From Microbotryum silenes-acaulis (taxonomy: Eukaryota > Basidiomycota > Microbotryomycetes > Microbotryales > Microbotryaceae), in assembly GCA_003665825.1 (NCBI GenBank), contig QPFY01000012.1, forward strand, positions 496,001 through 560,000: DNA of 64,000 bases. Reading direction: 5' to 3'. Below are positions 44,242 through 56,103 of this stretch, piece by piece. Each line of letters starts with the position of its first letter. Position 1 is the first letter of the stretch. The notes below the pieces were generated by a model, which ran no database searches, had not been told where the DNA came from, and was given only the letters and a program-made list of their open reading frames with translations. The position numbers and the translations under genes were made by a program.

Positions 44242-46900
44242 CGCAGAAACGAACCTGAAGAAAGCCAATGAACAGAGCGGGATGAGCAATCGTATGTTGT
44301 CCTCAGGGTCGACAAGATGGGTATCACGCACGTTCTACTGCGGAGCACTGTGTTGGGCAAGAGGCCGCAAGTTGTAGGCGCGGGCGACCGGCATCCACCG
44401 CGCACTGGCGCACTTGCCTAGACCTAGCCTGGGCTAAAGCTTAGCTGGCCCATGTCCAAAAACAGCGTTATCCGGCGGGCCCAAATGTTGAATCGGAAGG
44501 TCGATTGTTGACATTTAGAGGTTAAATAATGCCAGGAGCCTCCAAGATTTGTCGAAACCTGCTTCAAATAGCTTCAAAGGCCCTAAAGTTGGCGCAATGA
44601 TTCGGCGCTGGTTTTTAACTTGCGGGGCGAGCGGCGGAGGCCAGTCGAAAAAGCGGGCCAACGCAGAGCGCATAGCGCTGAGGCACCTGATCAGGAGGAC
44701 ATTTATTTTGACCCCGCACCGAAAAAGCTTGTTGAAGTGCAAAATGTCAGGTTGCCGAGACCGAGACAGTTGACTTAAGATTATGCAGTACAAACCCTTC
44801 ACTATCTGTAAGTCGGAATGGGGTTGAAATAGCACTGTCTCCGAGCTGAAGTGAGTAGTCACCATGAAATGAGCTGAACTTTGAGCCACACCGGCGCGCA
44901 AGATTCTCATAGATGTCCAATAGATATTTGGTAGATAGCTAGATATCTGGATGTACTACATCTACCGGTAGGTATGGTGCTTAGTATTAGTTATGAGATA
45001 TCTAAGCATGTTAGGAACGGAAGCATCTAATATATATGTTTTAGATGCTTACTAGGCGAAACTTTAGATGCTCAGAGATATCTAAGCATTCAAGATATCC
45101 AACTCAGATGGGAGATAGATAGATCAGAGCCAGAGCACGATACTTTTAGATAGGTACCTGATATCTGCGAGACTATCTTGTCTAATGAGGAACCCTAGTG
45201 GCGGGCCCATCCCGACACTCACGGGGTTTTTTTTGGCATGGGAGCTGGAGTCAGTCGCGTGAGGGGATGTATTCAATGCGATTATTTTAAGAAGAAAAAA
45301 CCTGTGCCCTGATCGGCCCAATCGGTCGTTGATTCCAGTCCAGAGGATAACGCCTCAATTACGTTGGCTTGCATGCGACAAGTTTGTCTTCGCGAACCGG
45401 GCTCAGCCGCTCAAAGGCTAAAAGTTCTAGGCTAGAATACTTGTAGCGACAGCACCGATCAGTGGACTCACGATAAACGCGTCGTTCACTACATGGAAAT
45501 GCAGCAGCAGGTTCACAGCCTCATCTCGAGTTAGTTTCCGGCACGTACTCAGGAGTCGGCGGCCCGATCCGGTGGCCCACTGCAACCTTTGTAAAGAAAA
45601 GGAGTTAGCCTCGTAGTAGTAATCATCTTCCCTAACGAGAACGTACATCTACCCTTCAAAAACGTTGTGGTCAATCTTTTGGTAGTTCATTTTATAAGTT
45701 AGTACTCATCCAGCTGTGACACGGTGGATCTCGGATCTCAGGCCTACTACTAGTACCCAGGCCGCGTGACAATGTCGGACGCTACGCCGGCTCAGACCCC
45801 GTGACACCCGGTACCCGGATATTGGAGCAGTCAAGCCCCAAGTCTCGAGATAGAAGTCACCTTCGGAGTCGGTGAGTGCGCCGTAGCCTCTCCACTCGAC
45901 CCCGCTAGCGAAGATTTGGCTCACCAGATGTGACCTTGTCGGCCGACTGGGTCAATGTCAAGAGCGCTCAGCTATTCCCGGGCCGGGCCCGAGGGGACCG
46001 GAAAGAGACTTTGACACCTTCGAAATGGGCGCAGTGCCGCCACGAGGAGACGGAAATGGACAACCAGTTGGGTGAACGAGACAAAGCAGCAGAAAATAAT
46101 TGTAGGAATTTCGACCGGCACTGCTCAAGACGTGTGCCCCGAGGCGCCTGGCGCAACGCGGATTGTCGAGGTGGCAGCCCGTGCATATATATGCGTAAAA
46201 TCTAAGACTGGAAGCTAGCGCTAGCACAAGTCTCTTGCGCGGGTAGGCAGATGAATACCGAGTACCTATCACAGGGGTGTACCCCTACCTAGGTACCAAG
46301 TTTCAAGGTGCAATCTATGCGTAAAATTGAGACGTCGGGACCTGTCACCTGGGTGCAACTGAGGAAATTACAGGCACCAAAGACCTAATCGTGAGCGAGC
46401 GCGCGCGGGTGCCCTGATTTCATTAAAAGAGTGACGCCGACAGAATTCGACAGAACGCGACCCAAGGCGGCGCCAGGCATCTGCAGCGACTCACAGCTGG
46501 CCTGGATGGGCGACGTTCAATTCCTTCCTCTGCAAGCTGCAGGCTCGAGGTCGCCGACAACCATTCAGCAACAGTGGTAGCCGACACCGACCACCAGCGT
46601 TTCTGACGTGCCTTGCAGACCACCCGGTGCTGTGAATACGCCCTTCCCCGGGAAGAATTGCTACCGTCGTCGGGGATTCTGCCCAGTGCCCCCCGTACTA
46701 CGCTGCCCGGCGCCCGCCATCTCGGCCAGGCCCTCGCCGCGTCTTCATCCCTCTCGCGGCTGCCGCTCTTCGCTGTCGCCGTCTCGTCGCCGGATTCGAG
46801 CTCTCTTGGGTGTGCGCCAGGGAATTTCCTGACCGTGGTCCAGCTTTCGCACGACGGCCTTGCCGACTCTTACAGCAATAATTGGCCTGCTGTATCCCTT
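44242..46900. other. 2.6 kb gene-poor stretch with AT-rich repeats
   Basis: No gene can be supported. An open frame of 131 codons at 44515-44910 (-) and shorter ones at 45427-45648 (-) and 45930-46205 (+) have no recognised domain. The part from 44920 to 45130 is AT-rich, unlike its GC-rich surroundings, and holds direct and inverted copies of words such as AGATATCTAAGCAT. A tttttttt run is at 45228. The right end, from about 46600, is the promoter or 5' part of the C2H2 gene. Confidence 0.5.
44995..45089. repeat. Direct repeat pair and hairpin in an AT-rich patch
   Basis: GAGATATCTAAGCAT occurs at 44995-45009 and 45075-45089, exactly 80 bases apart. Between them AAGCATCTAA (45021-45030) and TTAGATGCTT (45041-45050) form a perfect 10-base stem with a 10-base loop. 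The same core word, AGCATCT, also appears in the direct copies' surroundings. Confidence 0.8.
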
Positions 46901-49291
46901 GCTTCCTCTGACGTAACCCAGAGGCCCAAGTTGGGCTCTCAATTGGTCACCGCAGCAAGCGCCGTCGCCGTCCAGCACACCAAGCTCCCTGCTTCGCTTG
47001 AGCGTGTCGACTACGAGCATGTTTCGCTGCACTGGGTATGGCGAGTGTTCCATGGTATTTACGCGGTCTGAGCATCTGGCCCGACATGTTAGGTGAGTCT
47101 GCAGCCGCACCTGGGCGTTGACTGCACGGGCTGGGCGTGCCCCCACGGCCTTGCGCGGCCTCACGAGTCGGGACCGACCCAGCCACGATCGATTCCGAGC
47201 ACCGGATGACCGGGGCCTCCGAGTCGGCCGACGCCGCCGGGACCTTGGAGATCGCGCTGTAGACCGTTCGCAAGCCTGATCTGGGGCACAAGAACTCTTT
47301 TCGGATGATGCCCTCGACTAGTGTCATGCTTCAAGTCTGACGATGTGAGGCTGAACCGTCGCGCTGCGCTTTGTGCTCCCCGCACAGGAAACATACGGGT
47401 GAACGGCCGTTCAAGTGCCACTGCGGTCGTTTGTTCTCACGCTTGGACAACGTTCGGCAACACGCTACGACAGTGCATGCAGATGATGCTGAGCTCAACA
47501 CCCAGATGATGAAGGAGCTCACTGCTCTGCACAACCAACTCTCCGCGTCAACCGCCCAGCGACAAGTGGCCATGGGCATGGTCGTCAAAGAAGACTCGGA
47601 TGCGCCTCCCCGCAAGCCCAAAGCGCCAACAGATCCCAACAAGCCCAGAGCTGTTCGAAGGACCAAGGCTAAAGCCAAGAGGGCGAGGGAGGGGGCAACT
47701 TTAGAATCCGCTGCCACCGATGCAACCGCCGAGCCTCTTACTGAGTCGCCCCTTGCGGTGACCGCGGGCCTTGGCGGATCTGAGGGCCAGCACCACGACA
47801 GCCCGACGCGTGATCGGGCCAGCCAGGCTGATGATGAACAAGGCGGGAACAGCACCGAGTTTCATCATTCCGACATGGGCCAAACCTCGCCGCCGCAGCC
47901 TCCACAGCCTCTATCCGCCGTTGCTCCCGCATTGCAACAGCGCTTCATGTCTGCACCATATCCGCCGTCGAGTGGTGGTCACTACCCGCCTGCCGCGTCG
48001 TACAACTCGTACGCCTATGATCAAGGGCCCGCTTCCTCCTTCGCTGGATACGGCAATCCTTCGTCGCCTCAGAACGGTCTTGGCACTCACCTGACTTCGG
48101 GCTCTCCTCCGTTACGCCGGCGAATCGCGCCTCCGCAGCCTCCGGTCCCGGCGCCTCCTACGACTGCTACGAGCCGATTCAACACCTACAATGCACCATA
48201 TTCATATTCCCATCAACAGATCGGTCCCAGCACTTCCGCGGCATCTCATTCGTCTTCGACCCCACCCTCACCGCCAGGATCGTTGTCCGGGTCGCGCAGT
48301 GGAGTAACTTTGCCCTCGATATCCAACTTGTTGCCGTCGCCATTCGGATCCACGCGAGACGTTTCCGAGGACGTTCAGCCTCCTGGATTCAATGGCTTCG
48401 AGGAGCAAACAAATACATTGAGTCAGCACGCGGTCGAAGGACCTGGTGGTAACGCACGGACCGGCGCCGCTCACGCCGGCCGAGGTCCTCCCGTCATGGG
48501 CAGCAGCAACTATTCGTTGTCGGGCGTTGGGAACGGAACCCCCTATTCTAGCGATTCGCCGACTTTGCATAATCTCGCGGCCGGAATGACGTCATCGGCG
48601 CAGAACCAGACAAACGCCTACGACTACCCGGAAAGTCATACCCATGTCAATTACGACACCGTGTAAGCCACCATTGCTGTGCATGTGATGGAAGTGAATT
48701 CTCGGACCGTTTACGCTTACTTGAGTTCGCTCCCTTTCTTTCTCAAGCCCTTATCACGATGGATCCGAAGCTGGAGTCATGCAAAGCGCAACCTACGCTT
48801 ACGGCAACAGCGGGCACGCCACTTTGCCATCTCATCAATACCTCAAGCATTTGCAATCCCAGCAGGGCATCTCTTCCGGCCTCGCACATCATCAACCCCA
48901 GCCTGCGTCATATCATCTTGCACCACCACCGCACCACGCCTTGACATCTTACTCGGCCCCTGTAAGTGGCTCCAACTCATTCCAAGACCACGAAGCCGGC
49001 TCGATGGGCGCTTCTGACGGGCACTATTACGGCGCCGGTACTACAAGGCTGTACAGTCCCAATTCACGCGAGTCGAGCGAGAGGAGCTCGATCGGATCCT
49101 GGGCTCCGCCGCCACCGTCTGTTCATCAGAACCATGGATACCAAGGGGCGAGTGGTATGCAAATGGTCGATCACCACGCCGAAGGCATGAACGCGCCGCG
49201 CAGAGGCGTTGGCCTCGGCGGACTAGGTGCCCGGCCGGCACTTGAGGACGATAGGCAGTGGCGACGCGCAAGCGGCCCTCAGGCTCGGTAG
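46900..49291 (+). CDS. C2H2 zinc-finger transcription factor, Usv1/Rgm1/Rsv-like
   Basis: Nuclear regulator with two adjacent C2H2 fingers. Finger 1 ends in an exon at 47092: [20 protein letters not shown] then RH, followed after an intron (47093-47387) by [20 protein letters not shown] and [11 protein letters not shown]. The C-x5-C start and the linker are as in the yeast Usv1/Rgm1 and S. pombe Rsv/Scr fingers, which control carbon and stress genes; that grouping is by motif memory only. The long exon 47388-48662 is rich in Pro, Ser, Gln and Tyr and is probably disordered. The last exon, 48748-49291, joins in phase and continues this low-complexity tail. The first exon is open from a stop just before 46925, and the true start lies upstream behind an unresolved intron (acceptor near 46923). 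Confidence 0.82.
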
Positions 49292-49573
49292 CTTCCACTC
49301 ATGGGGTTTGCTCTGCGAGCCCATAGTTATACCCACCACATACGCCTGCTCGGTGTTCTTAATATTCTGTTGCTATTTTCATCATTGCTGTTGTTGGTTT
49401 ATTCGAGAGTGAGCTCAATCGAGAAGGTTGTTTGGCCGGCAATTAGTGTTTAATTTCCACAACGTCGCGCAAGATCTTGCCCGGCGGGGCTCACCGGCGC
49501 TGAGACCTGTCGAACTTGACTACCTTCCAACACCTGGCTTGATCGTACAACGATCGTTGTTGGACGCATTAAA

Positions 49574-50821
49574 ATGGTCACTGCAGCTGCAGTACCGGCC
49601 CCTGTGATCATGCCTTCCCTCCCAAAAGTGGTGCCCACCAACACATTGATCTTGCTGCTACCCTCGCGGCTGTTCGACGCCGACCTCTTGCCGATGTTCG
49701 AGACACACTTTCAATCGTATGGGCGACTCGTCTCGTGGACATCTTTACGCATGCTCGGCCGCGTGCTAGTTGTCTATGAAGACGTACAGGGTGCTACACT
49801 GGCGCGTCGCGAGATGAACGGCTTCGTTTGGGAGCATGACGACGACGATCAAGCCGTCGTCGCCTGCAATCACTCAGCTACGAGTCCTCCCAAGGTCAAG
49901 CAGCCCCCGTCCATGGGCGCCGTTCTACACCCAGACACTTCCCGACCTCCCAGGTGCGTGTCTGTGCCCTTTGCGGTTGGCGGTGTATGCTCGTCGACCG
50001 GATGATCCGTCCCAGCGGGCTCGTGCTCCGGCTCGAGCCGCTGGCGCACCACTTTGGCCTCGCTTCGCACGCCGCCCCAAAGAACGTCTTGTCGCGGACC
50101 GCTGACGCGCGGGTTCTCCTTCGCCCCCTCACTCTCACGCACACGCTCTCTTGCATCGCCACCGCCCCTCGGCCACCGTGTCGTCCGCAATGACACACAA
50201 AGGCAGCATGAACCGCTAAGGGTGTTCTTCGGCCCCACCCTTGCGCTGCCCTTGCCCTCGCTGCACTCGACCCTGCTTTCCGTACCCGCGCTATCTCGAA
50301 ATTTTCTCATCTCGCCTCCAGGGTCGCCGCCGGTCGGATGGGAGCAGACGCTGGAAGAAGCTCCCAATCCTAATCCGCTACCTGAAGGAGGAGATATCGA
50401 CCATGGCTGGGCCTCGGAACTAGCTCGTGCTCTTCGGTATATCAGCGTCGACACCGATCCTAGTCTCGAGCCTGACGCAGATCGAGTCGGCCCCGACGAC
50501 GTCTTCACTGCTACCAAGCAAGGTGGTTCCGCTTCCGATGCCTCGACCACCCAAGTTATCGTACCTCCCCGGCTTCTCGATGTCTGCCCCTCTATCACCG
50601 TGTCAACTGCTGCCGAGAATTCCTTCGAAATGCCTGGCTCGCTCCCTGCACTCAACATCTCTGCGGTCAAGGCGACCATTGACAGCCTTTTGGAACGCAA
50701 GCGCAGTTTCGAGTCTTTATCCCGCACTCAGGCTGCTTCATCACGACCAGAGTCTGTTAGCTCCTATCAGCGTACCATCTCACCCACGGCAAGGCCCCCA
50801 CTGGTAAGCCAGGAGGACTGA
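49574..50821 (+). CDS. RCN1: Calcipressin (regulator of calcineurin)
   Basis: It binds and modulates the calcium-dependent phosphatase calcineurin. Two exons, 49574-49953 and 50221-50821, give 326 residues. The N-terminal RRM-like fold begins TNTLILLLPSRLFDADLLPM and includes YGRLVSWTSLRMLGRVLVVY. After the intron comes RVFFGPTLALPLPS, then the hallmark FLISPPGSPPVGWEQ (the conserved SP repeat whose phosphorylation controls activity in this family). CPSITVS further on resembles the PxIxIT calcineurin docking motif. The C-terminal 100 residues are Ser-rich. A gtaagc inside the last codons could be a further donor, so a slightly different C terminus is possible. The 5' UTR lies in the 280-base gap after the C2H2 gene. 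Confidence 0.92.
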
Positions 50822-51785
50822 AAACGAGGCGCCGCGCCACCATAATGCTCGTGAGTGTCCTTGTCACCGGCCCCGGCCTTCTCGGTCCCAGTGTCCCCCG
50901 TTTCCGACATGATGCTTCATACTATTTATTGTCACGTACCATACGTCCTCGCTTTGCGTTCGACATTGGAGTGAAGACAACGCAATGCCTGATCTCGAAT
51001 CTTGCTTCTGCGCTTTCCGAACGACGACGTACTGACTTGACAGTCACTTTGACAGCCACGACTCGCCGCTAGCTTCGCAGCGGTCTTCAGAGCCACTCGT
51101 GAGTTTATCCTTCTTGAACCGTGAATGCCGTCATCGTCAATGTGATGAATCATAAACAGACCTGAACCGAGCCAGCCATAACGGCTGGCCTTGGCGACAA
51201 TAAGTTTATTGCCTTTTAAATCTGATCTTCGACTACCGGCTCCCTAACCTCAAGCTCTGCTTCCCGAATCGCCTTGATTATTGACCGCTGACCTAGGGCC
51301 ACACAACCCGTCCCGTGATTTTGTTAGGCAGCCGCGAACAGTCTTACGATTCAGAGTACTCCTTTTCCTTTTTTTGGCTTGCCCACGCGCCTGCCTTACC
51401 TGCCCGCTAACCTGCTTACTGAAATAGTTATGCATGCTTGTTGTCATAGTACTTGCAACTTTTGAATTCACCTAATCCAAGTAACTAAAAATCTCAGACT
51501 CCGATTTTACTCGCTTGACTCCGGCTCGGTGCGCCACGGCTGCTCTGAACCTCGGTCAGCCGTGACCGCAGAGACCCTCTTGAGACCGGAAGCGGGGCGT
51601 CGGGGCCCGGACCGACGGCTCGCGGCGAGTTGGCATGACCTTTGCTTTCTTGGCATACACGGGTTGCGAACGCGAAGCTGTGCAAATCTCGTCGCCCCTA
51701 GAATTGGTCTTGTTTCGCTCAGACTCTCGAACGGCCTACGTACTTTTTGCACCTTGTCGGCTTTCCACGCGCTTCGACCATTAGG
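50822..51785. other. Intergenic, about 960 bases
   Basis: Calcipressin 3' flank and promoter of the next gene. Open frames on both strands at 51490-51860 are GC-driven shadows overlapping the start of the dehydrogenase. No RNA gene or repeat is supported. Confidence 0.45.
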
Positions 51786-52988
51786 ATGTTTCGACAGCGC
51801 ATCCGGCAAACTGCACGCGCCGCCGGGCGTGGATTTACAAGCTCGTCGTTGCAGCATCACTCGATCAAGACTTTGGGTGTGATCGGGGCTGGGCAGATGG
51901 GTCTCGGTATCGCTCTGACCGCGGCCAGAGTGGCGCGGGTGGAAGTCTTGCTCGCCGACTCGAACCGAGCCAATCTCGACAAGTCTCTTGCTTTCGCTGA
52001 ATCGCTATTACAGAAGGATGTGACTCGAGGGAAGCTAGACGCCGAGACCAGTAGTGCGATTCTGGCCAAAATCAAGCTCGTCGATGGCATAGCGGCCTTC
52101 GACAAGGTGGACATCGTGATCGAGGTGTGTGGCCGACCCCCCGCTGAGCCCCACTTGACAAGCAGTGTAGACCGCTTTCCATGCTAGGTGCTACTGCTGA
52201 CCATCCGTCCGCTGAACGGATTGCACCTTCTTACCCCCAGGCTGTATCCGAGAATCTGTCCCTCAAGGAGAAGATCTTCGCCGAGCTAGCACAGACTACG
52301 CCGACGCATGCGATCCTGGCTTCCAACACCTCGTCAATCTCCCTCACCAAGATCGCCGCCGCCGCCGGATCGCGCGCAGCGCAGACAGTCGGCTTCCACT
52401 TTTTCAACCCGGTACCCGTAATGAAGCTGGTCGAGCTCATCCCGGCAATCCAGACCTCGCCCGAAACGCTGGCTGAAGCGCGAAGCTTTGCCGAGGCCAT
52501 GGGCAAGACCGTGAGCGTGTCGAAGGATTCGCCTGGCGAGTCGAGTCGGGTGCTTCTGAACGGTCGCGTTCGCCCTTCCCAAACTAATGTTTTTTGGTTG
52601 TGGATATGCGCAGGTTTCATTTCGAACGCGCTCCTGATGCCTTACATCAACGAAGCCGTAACACTCCTCTCTAAAGGTATCGCAACTCGCGAAGATATCG
52701 ACCAAGTGATGGTCCTGGGAATGGCACACAAGATGGGGCCGCTCGTCTTGGCGGACTTCATTGGACTGGACACGTGTTTGAGCATCATGCAGGTCCTTCA
52801 CACTGAGACTGGAGATTCAAAGTACAGGGTGAGTGCGATCGCAGCGAAGATCCTGCCTGGGATCCCACAACTTCGAGGGATCTGATATTGCTTCCGGTGT
52901 CGCTTGCCAGCCTTCCGTATTGTTGGGCCGCATGGTCTCCGCGGGTTACCTGGGAAAGAAGAGTGGCAAGGGTTTCTACGAGTACTGA
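51786..52988 (+). CDS. Mitochondrial 3-hydroxyacyl-CoA dehydrogenase (HADH/3-hydroxybutyryl-CoA type)
   Basis: It oxidises L-3-hydroxyacyl-CoA to 3-ketoacyl-CoA with NAD+ in beta-oxidation. Four exons, 51786-52124, 52241-52535, 52614-52828 and 52911-52988, give 308 residues. A basic presequence (MFRQRIRQTARAAGRGFTSS) points to mitochondria. The NAD-binding motif is GVIGAGQMGLGIALTAA, ASNTSSISLTKIA follows, and the catalytic His lies in VGFHFFNPVPVMKLVELI. The C-terminal dimerisation domain has INEAVTLLSKGIATREDID, MGPLVLADFIGLDTC and GYLGKKSGKGFYEY at the very end. The second intron starts GCGAGT at 52536; only this GC donor restores KDSPGFISN-type sequence, so it is a GC-AG intron. No peroxisomal SKL-like tail is seen. 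Confidence 0.94.
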
Positions 52989-53224
52989 TCGGAAGACGGG
53001 TGCACTTGGTTCATGCCGTTTCTCTAATCTCATGAATTCCTTGTCACCTTGACGAGTCGCGTCAAATGACAAGGGAGATGAAATGCACACCAATAGAAAG
53101 GTCACGCGCAGAAGGCAGAAGCTTATGAAACTCTACAGATTCTATTTCCTCGGGAGGCTGGGGAACTGCATTCGGGTATGAAGGCACGGCGCTCAGCTTA
53201 CGCAGGCGTAAAGGTCTGCTCCGA

Positions 53225-54564
53225 TCATCCGTCCAAACGTACCCTGTCTTCCAACAAAGCTTCTAGCTGCGGATAAATTTCGTCGCTTGTCGATCCTGTG
53301 AGGGTCACAACCTCTGCGTCTGTTCCGGCGTAGTGCTGGAGCAATGGCTCGTTTTCGGTATGGAATGCGACCAATCGTTTCGAGAATATCTCCTGCCTCG
53401 CGCAGCACTCTTCGTCAGTGGTGCCCCATTGGCAAACGTCCTCCGCCTACCGGCGGCTAGGACTCACTGCTGTGTCGTCGGGTCTTTGCGTCAAATCCTC
53501 GCCCGTGAGATCGTCTTTGCCCGGTATTTTGGGTGGATTGAACGAGTTGTTATAAACTCGGCCGCTGGGGGCGTGAAGCCAACGCCCCTCGATCCGCTCT
53601 AGGATCACATCGTCCGGCACATTTAGGTTCACGACCAGGTTCAGCGAGCCCTCAGATGAGGCTAGAAGCTTGTCAAGGAGTGTGGCTTGAGAGGCCTTGC
53701 GGGGGAAGCCGTCGAGCTGGGAGCGGCAGATTGCACACCGGTCGGAGGTCAGCGCGTGACAGAAGACCAGACAGGCGACTTCGGGAAGTACAACGCCAAA
53801 GTGGACTCCAAGAATGGTGGCGTAGCTATACTCACAATCCAGTCTCTATCACTTAAAGCGTGCAGTTGCGGTTCAATCAATCGAAGTACGATTTTATCTG
53901 GAAGTAAAGCTGATTTCGCCCCCGTTTTTGCGAAGAGAAGAGGGGTCAGTTCCAAGGAAATAGTCACGCAGAGAACCGGAGCATAATTTTAAATGGTCTC
54001 ACTTCCTTCTGACATTGCTTTCTTGGCCACAGAACCCAACGGGGTTCCTTTGAGGATCTCCGCTCGCAATAAATCGCCGACCCCAATCGTCGCGAGATCC
54101 CACTCTGCATGGTGCGGCACAGAACAGTCAGCATCGGCTGAGCTGCTTTACGTCGCAATGATTTTTCGTGTACTTGCTTTTGAGTATTCGTTCCCCTTGA
54201 GTTCCTTTGCCTGAACCCTGCGACCAATTACGAGAACCAGAGCCCGCGGCGGGTCACGGTGTCAGCCAGTGTGGGGCTCAACGCACTTCGCCATGACCGG
54301 GTACCAATCTCCTGCACGTACCGGGGCCCCGAGGATTATCATCCTCAGTTTACGAAGTGGCTTTGGTTCGGTTGTTGGGGCTGACTTCGTTTTCAGATAT
54401 CGTGCGGCTCCAAAGGACTGATGGAGGGCATGCTTCGTCCCCACGGGAGCAGCTACCCGTAGCAGGTTCCGGCCGGGGAGCTTGAGCGAATGTAGGAGCG
54501 TAGGCCATCCAACGCGAGGTCCCGGCTGCCAAAAGAAGGCATGGCACCCATTGCTCGACCTCAT
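53225..54564 (-). CDS. ADK2: Adenylate kinase, mitochondrial GTP:AMP phosphotransferase type
   Basis: It transfers phosphate between a nucleoside triphosphate and AMP. Six minus-strand exons, 54564-54322, 54217-54152, 54102-54003, 53909-53836, 53716-53468 and 53392-53225, join in phase to 299 residues. The first about 70 residues form a basic mitochondrial leader. The P loop is split by an intron: LRMIILGAP, then GSGKGTQGERI. GDLLRAEILKGTPLG is the AMP-binding region, and WILDGFPRKASQATLLDKL holds the DGFPR arginine. The LID reads RWLHAPSGRVYNNSFNPPK with GKDDLTGEDLTQRPDD and lacks the four zinc-binding cysteines. The end has KRLVAFHTENEPLLQHY. The longer frame to 54639 begins with GTG; the first ATG is 54564. 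Confidence 0.93.
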
Positions 54565-54953
54565 GGAAGGCGAAGAAGCCCACGATGGCCCGAGGTCAGG
54601 GGGGGCGGGCGGAAGGAAGGAAGGAGAGGAGGCGAACACCCGCGCTTGGGCTCAAATGGGGCTTTGTCAGGCAATCAATCACGCGCCGGCCGGCGCTCTT
54701 CGAGATTCCGCCGATGATTTCGATGGACGGAGCGTTTGCAGATGCTTATCCGCAATGATGCAGTAAGATGAAGAAGAGAGACAAAAGGGGTGATCACAAG
54801 CAACTTCCGACGTGACAGCCAGGCCCGCCGCCTCGAATTTGGTGCGAATTCATATTACTGGCCCGAGTCGTGCCCGAGAGAGAGCAAAGGCATCAATCAG
54901 ACGAATTCGCGACTCTAGTAGAGGTATTAGACAGCGCATAAACTACACAATTC
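54565..54953. other. Adenylate kinase promoter and bHLH 3' flank
   Basis: A GGAAGGAAGGA-type purine run (54611-54630) lies just upstream of the adenylate kinase start. No gene is supported. Confidence 0.4.
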
Positions 54954-56103
54954 CTATATAAAGACAGGTCTTAATTCAGGGCTAGTGGAAAACTTCAAAA
55001 GTAAGGCAGCAGCATCCATGTGGTCAGTCGCAGCAGGCGGGCCAGCTAGCTCGCAGCAGCACGCGTGGTTTGAATCCAGCAAGTTTGACGGGGTAGCGAT
55101 TTGCTCTTCGAGAAACTGGACACGACTCTGTAGTTCGGAGATATAGAGTATGGTTCCCTGTTTGTACCGTTGCAAGAGCAATGTCAAATTGGAAGGACAA
55201 GGGTCAGAGGCCAAATTTTGTCGATCGCGCTTACTTGCAAAATTTCCAGTTTGTGCAAGCCCGACCCGCCGCTGCCGTCTTCCAGCGGGTCATTCGCTCT
55301 GAGTCGGTTTCTTCCCCTCTCATGAGCCCTCCGCACTTTCTGCACGCCGTACTCTCGACATTGTGGTACAAGCCGCTTGAGCTGCGACAAGCAATCGTTG
55401 ATTCGCTCGCGCCGTCGTCGCTCGATGAGGGAGTGCGAGATCTTTCGTGTAGAAAGATGAGAAGAAGATTTCTCATCCGGCCTCGAGGTATGTCCCTGTT
55501 TGTCCGATGCAGCAGAACAAGAAGGTGGCCCGTCACTGAGGTCGAGATCAAATGGGGATGGAGCCTTCTTGCGAGCTCCTTCGATCGCCGCGCCGCGCCG
55601 AGGTCGGTTGCGCAGATTCGGCGAACTCCTAAAAGGCTCACGGTCGACCTGCGACAGCGCGTCCTCCGATTCCCACTTGCGCGGAGTCTGCAGGAAATTA
55701 TGGAGTAGAAGCTGGTCAGCGGATGGCTCAATATGGGAACTGGTGCGTTCTGAAGTTGCGGTCTCGCTCCGCGCCTCACGTGAAGTTTGTGGTGCACCAG
55801 CGGGTCCCCGTCAGGCGAACGAGGCGACTCGAGCTGAGCTGCAGTGAGCTGCGTAGGATCGAGCAAATGGGAGAGCATCATTGTGTCGGATCGAGTCTTG
55901 TTACTCCCCGGGGCTGAGTCGAGAGGAAGGCAAGGCGGCGGTAGCAATCCTAGTTCGAACGTGGGCGACGAGTTGCTGGCATCGGAACTGAGGCCACTGT
56001 CGCAGGCAGAGAAGGTTGACGAGTCGGGCGTTGGGGGTACCCAGCACCGCATTCGTTCGTCTCGACCGGTCATGGCCTGAGCCTCGTCGTCAAGTGGGAA
56101 CAT
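54954..56103 (-). CDS. bHLH transcription factor
   Basis: The minus strand encodes a basic helix-loop-helix DNA-binding domain across an intron. The basic part and helix 1 read RKISHSLIERRRRERINDCL then SQLKRLVPQCRE near 55460-55370, with His, Glu and Arg at the E-box contact positions (H...ERRRR). A loop of about 40 residues follows, then LHKLEILQ at the exon end, a GTAAGC donor, and GTILYISELQSRVQFLEEQI after the acceptor. Helix 2 is extended by a short leucine-repeat coiled coil. The protein ends at 54954. Upstream, the frame is open back to an acceptor near 55696 (ttcctgcag). The N terminus, probably starting at the ATG at 56103 or 56073, is Ser/Pro-rich. An unusually long loop and the unresolved first intron are the main uncertainties. 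Confidence 0.82.

Noticed and set aside
44515..44910. 131-codon minus-strand open frame in the gap after PRP8
   Set aside because: No domain, no splice-supported extension and an AT-rich repetitive neighbourhood; likely chance.
54564..54639. Longer adenylate kinase start at 54639
   Set aside because: That codon is GTG; the first in-frame ATG is at 54564 and still leaves a full mitochondrial leader.
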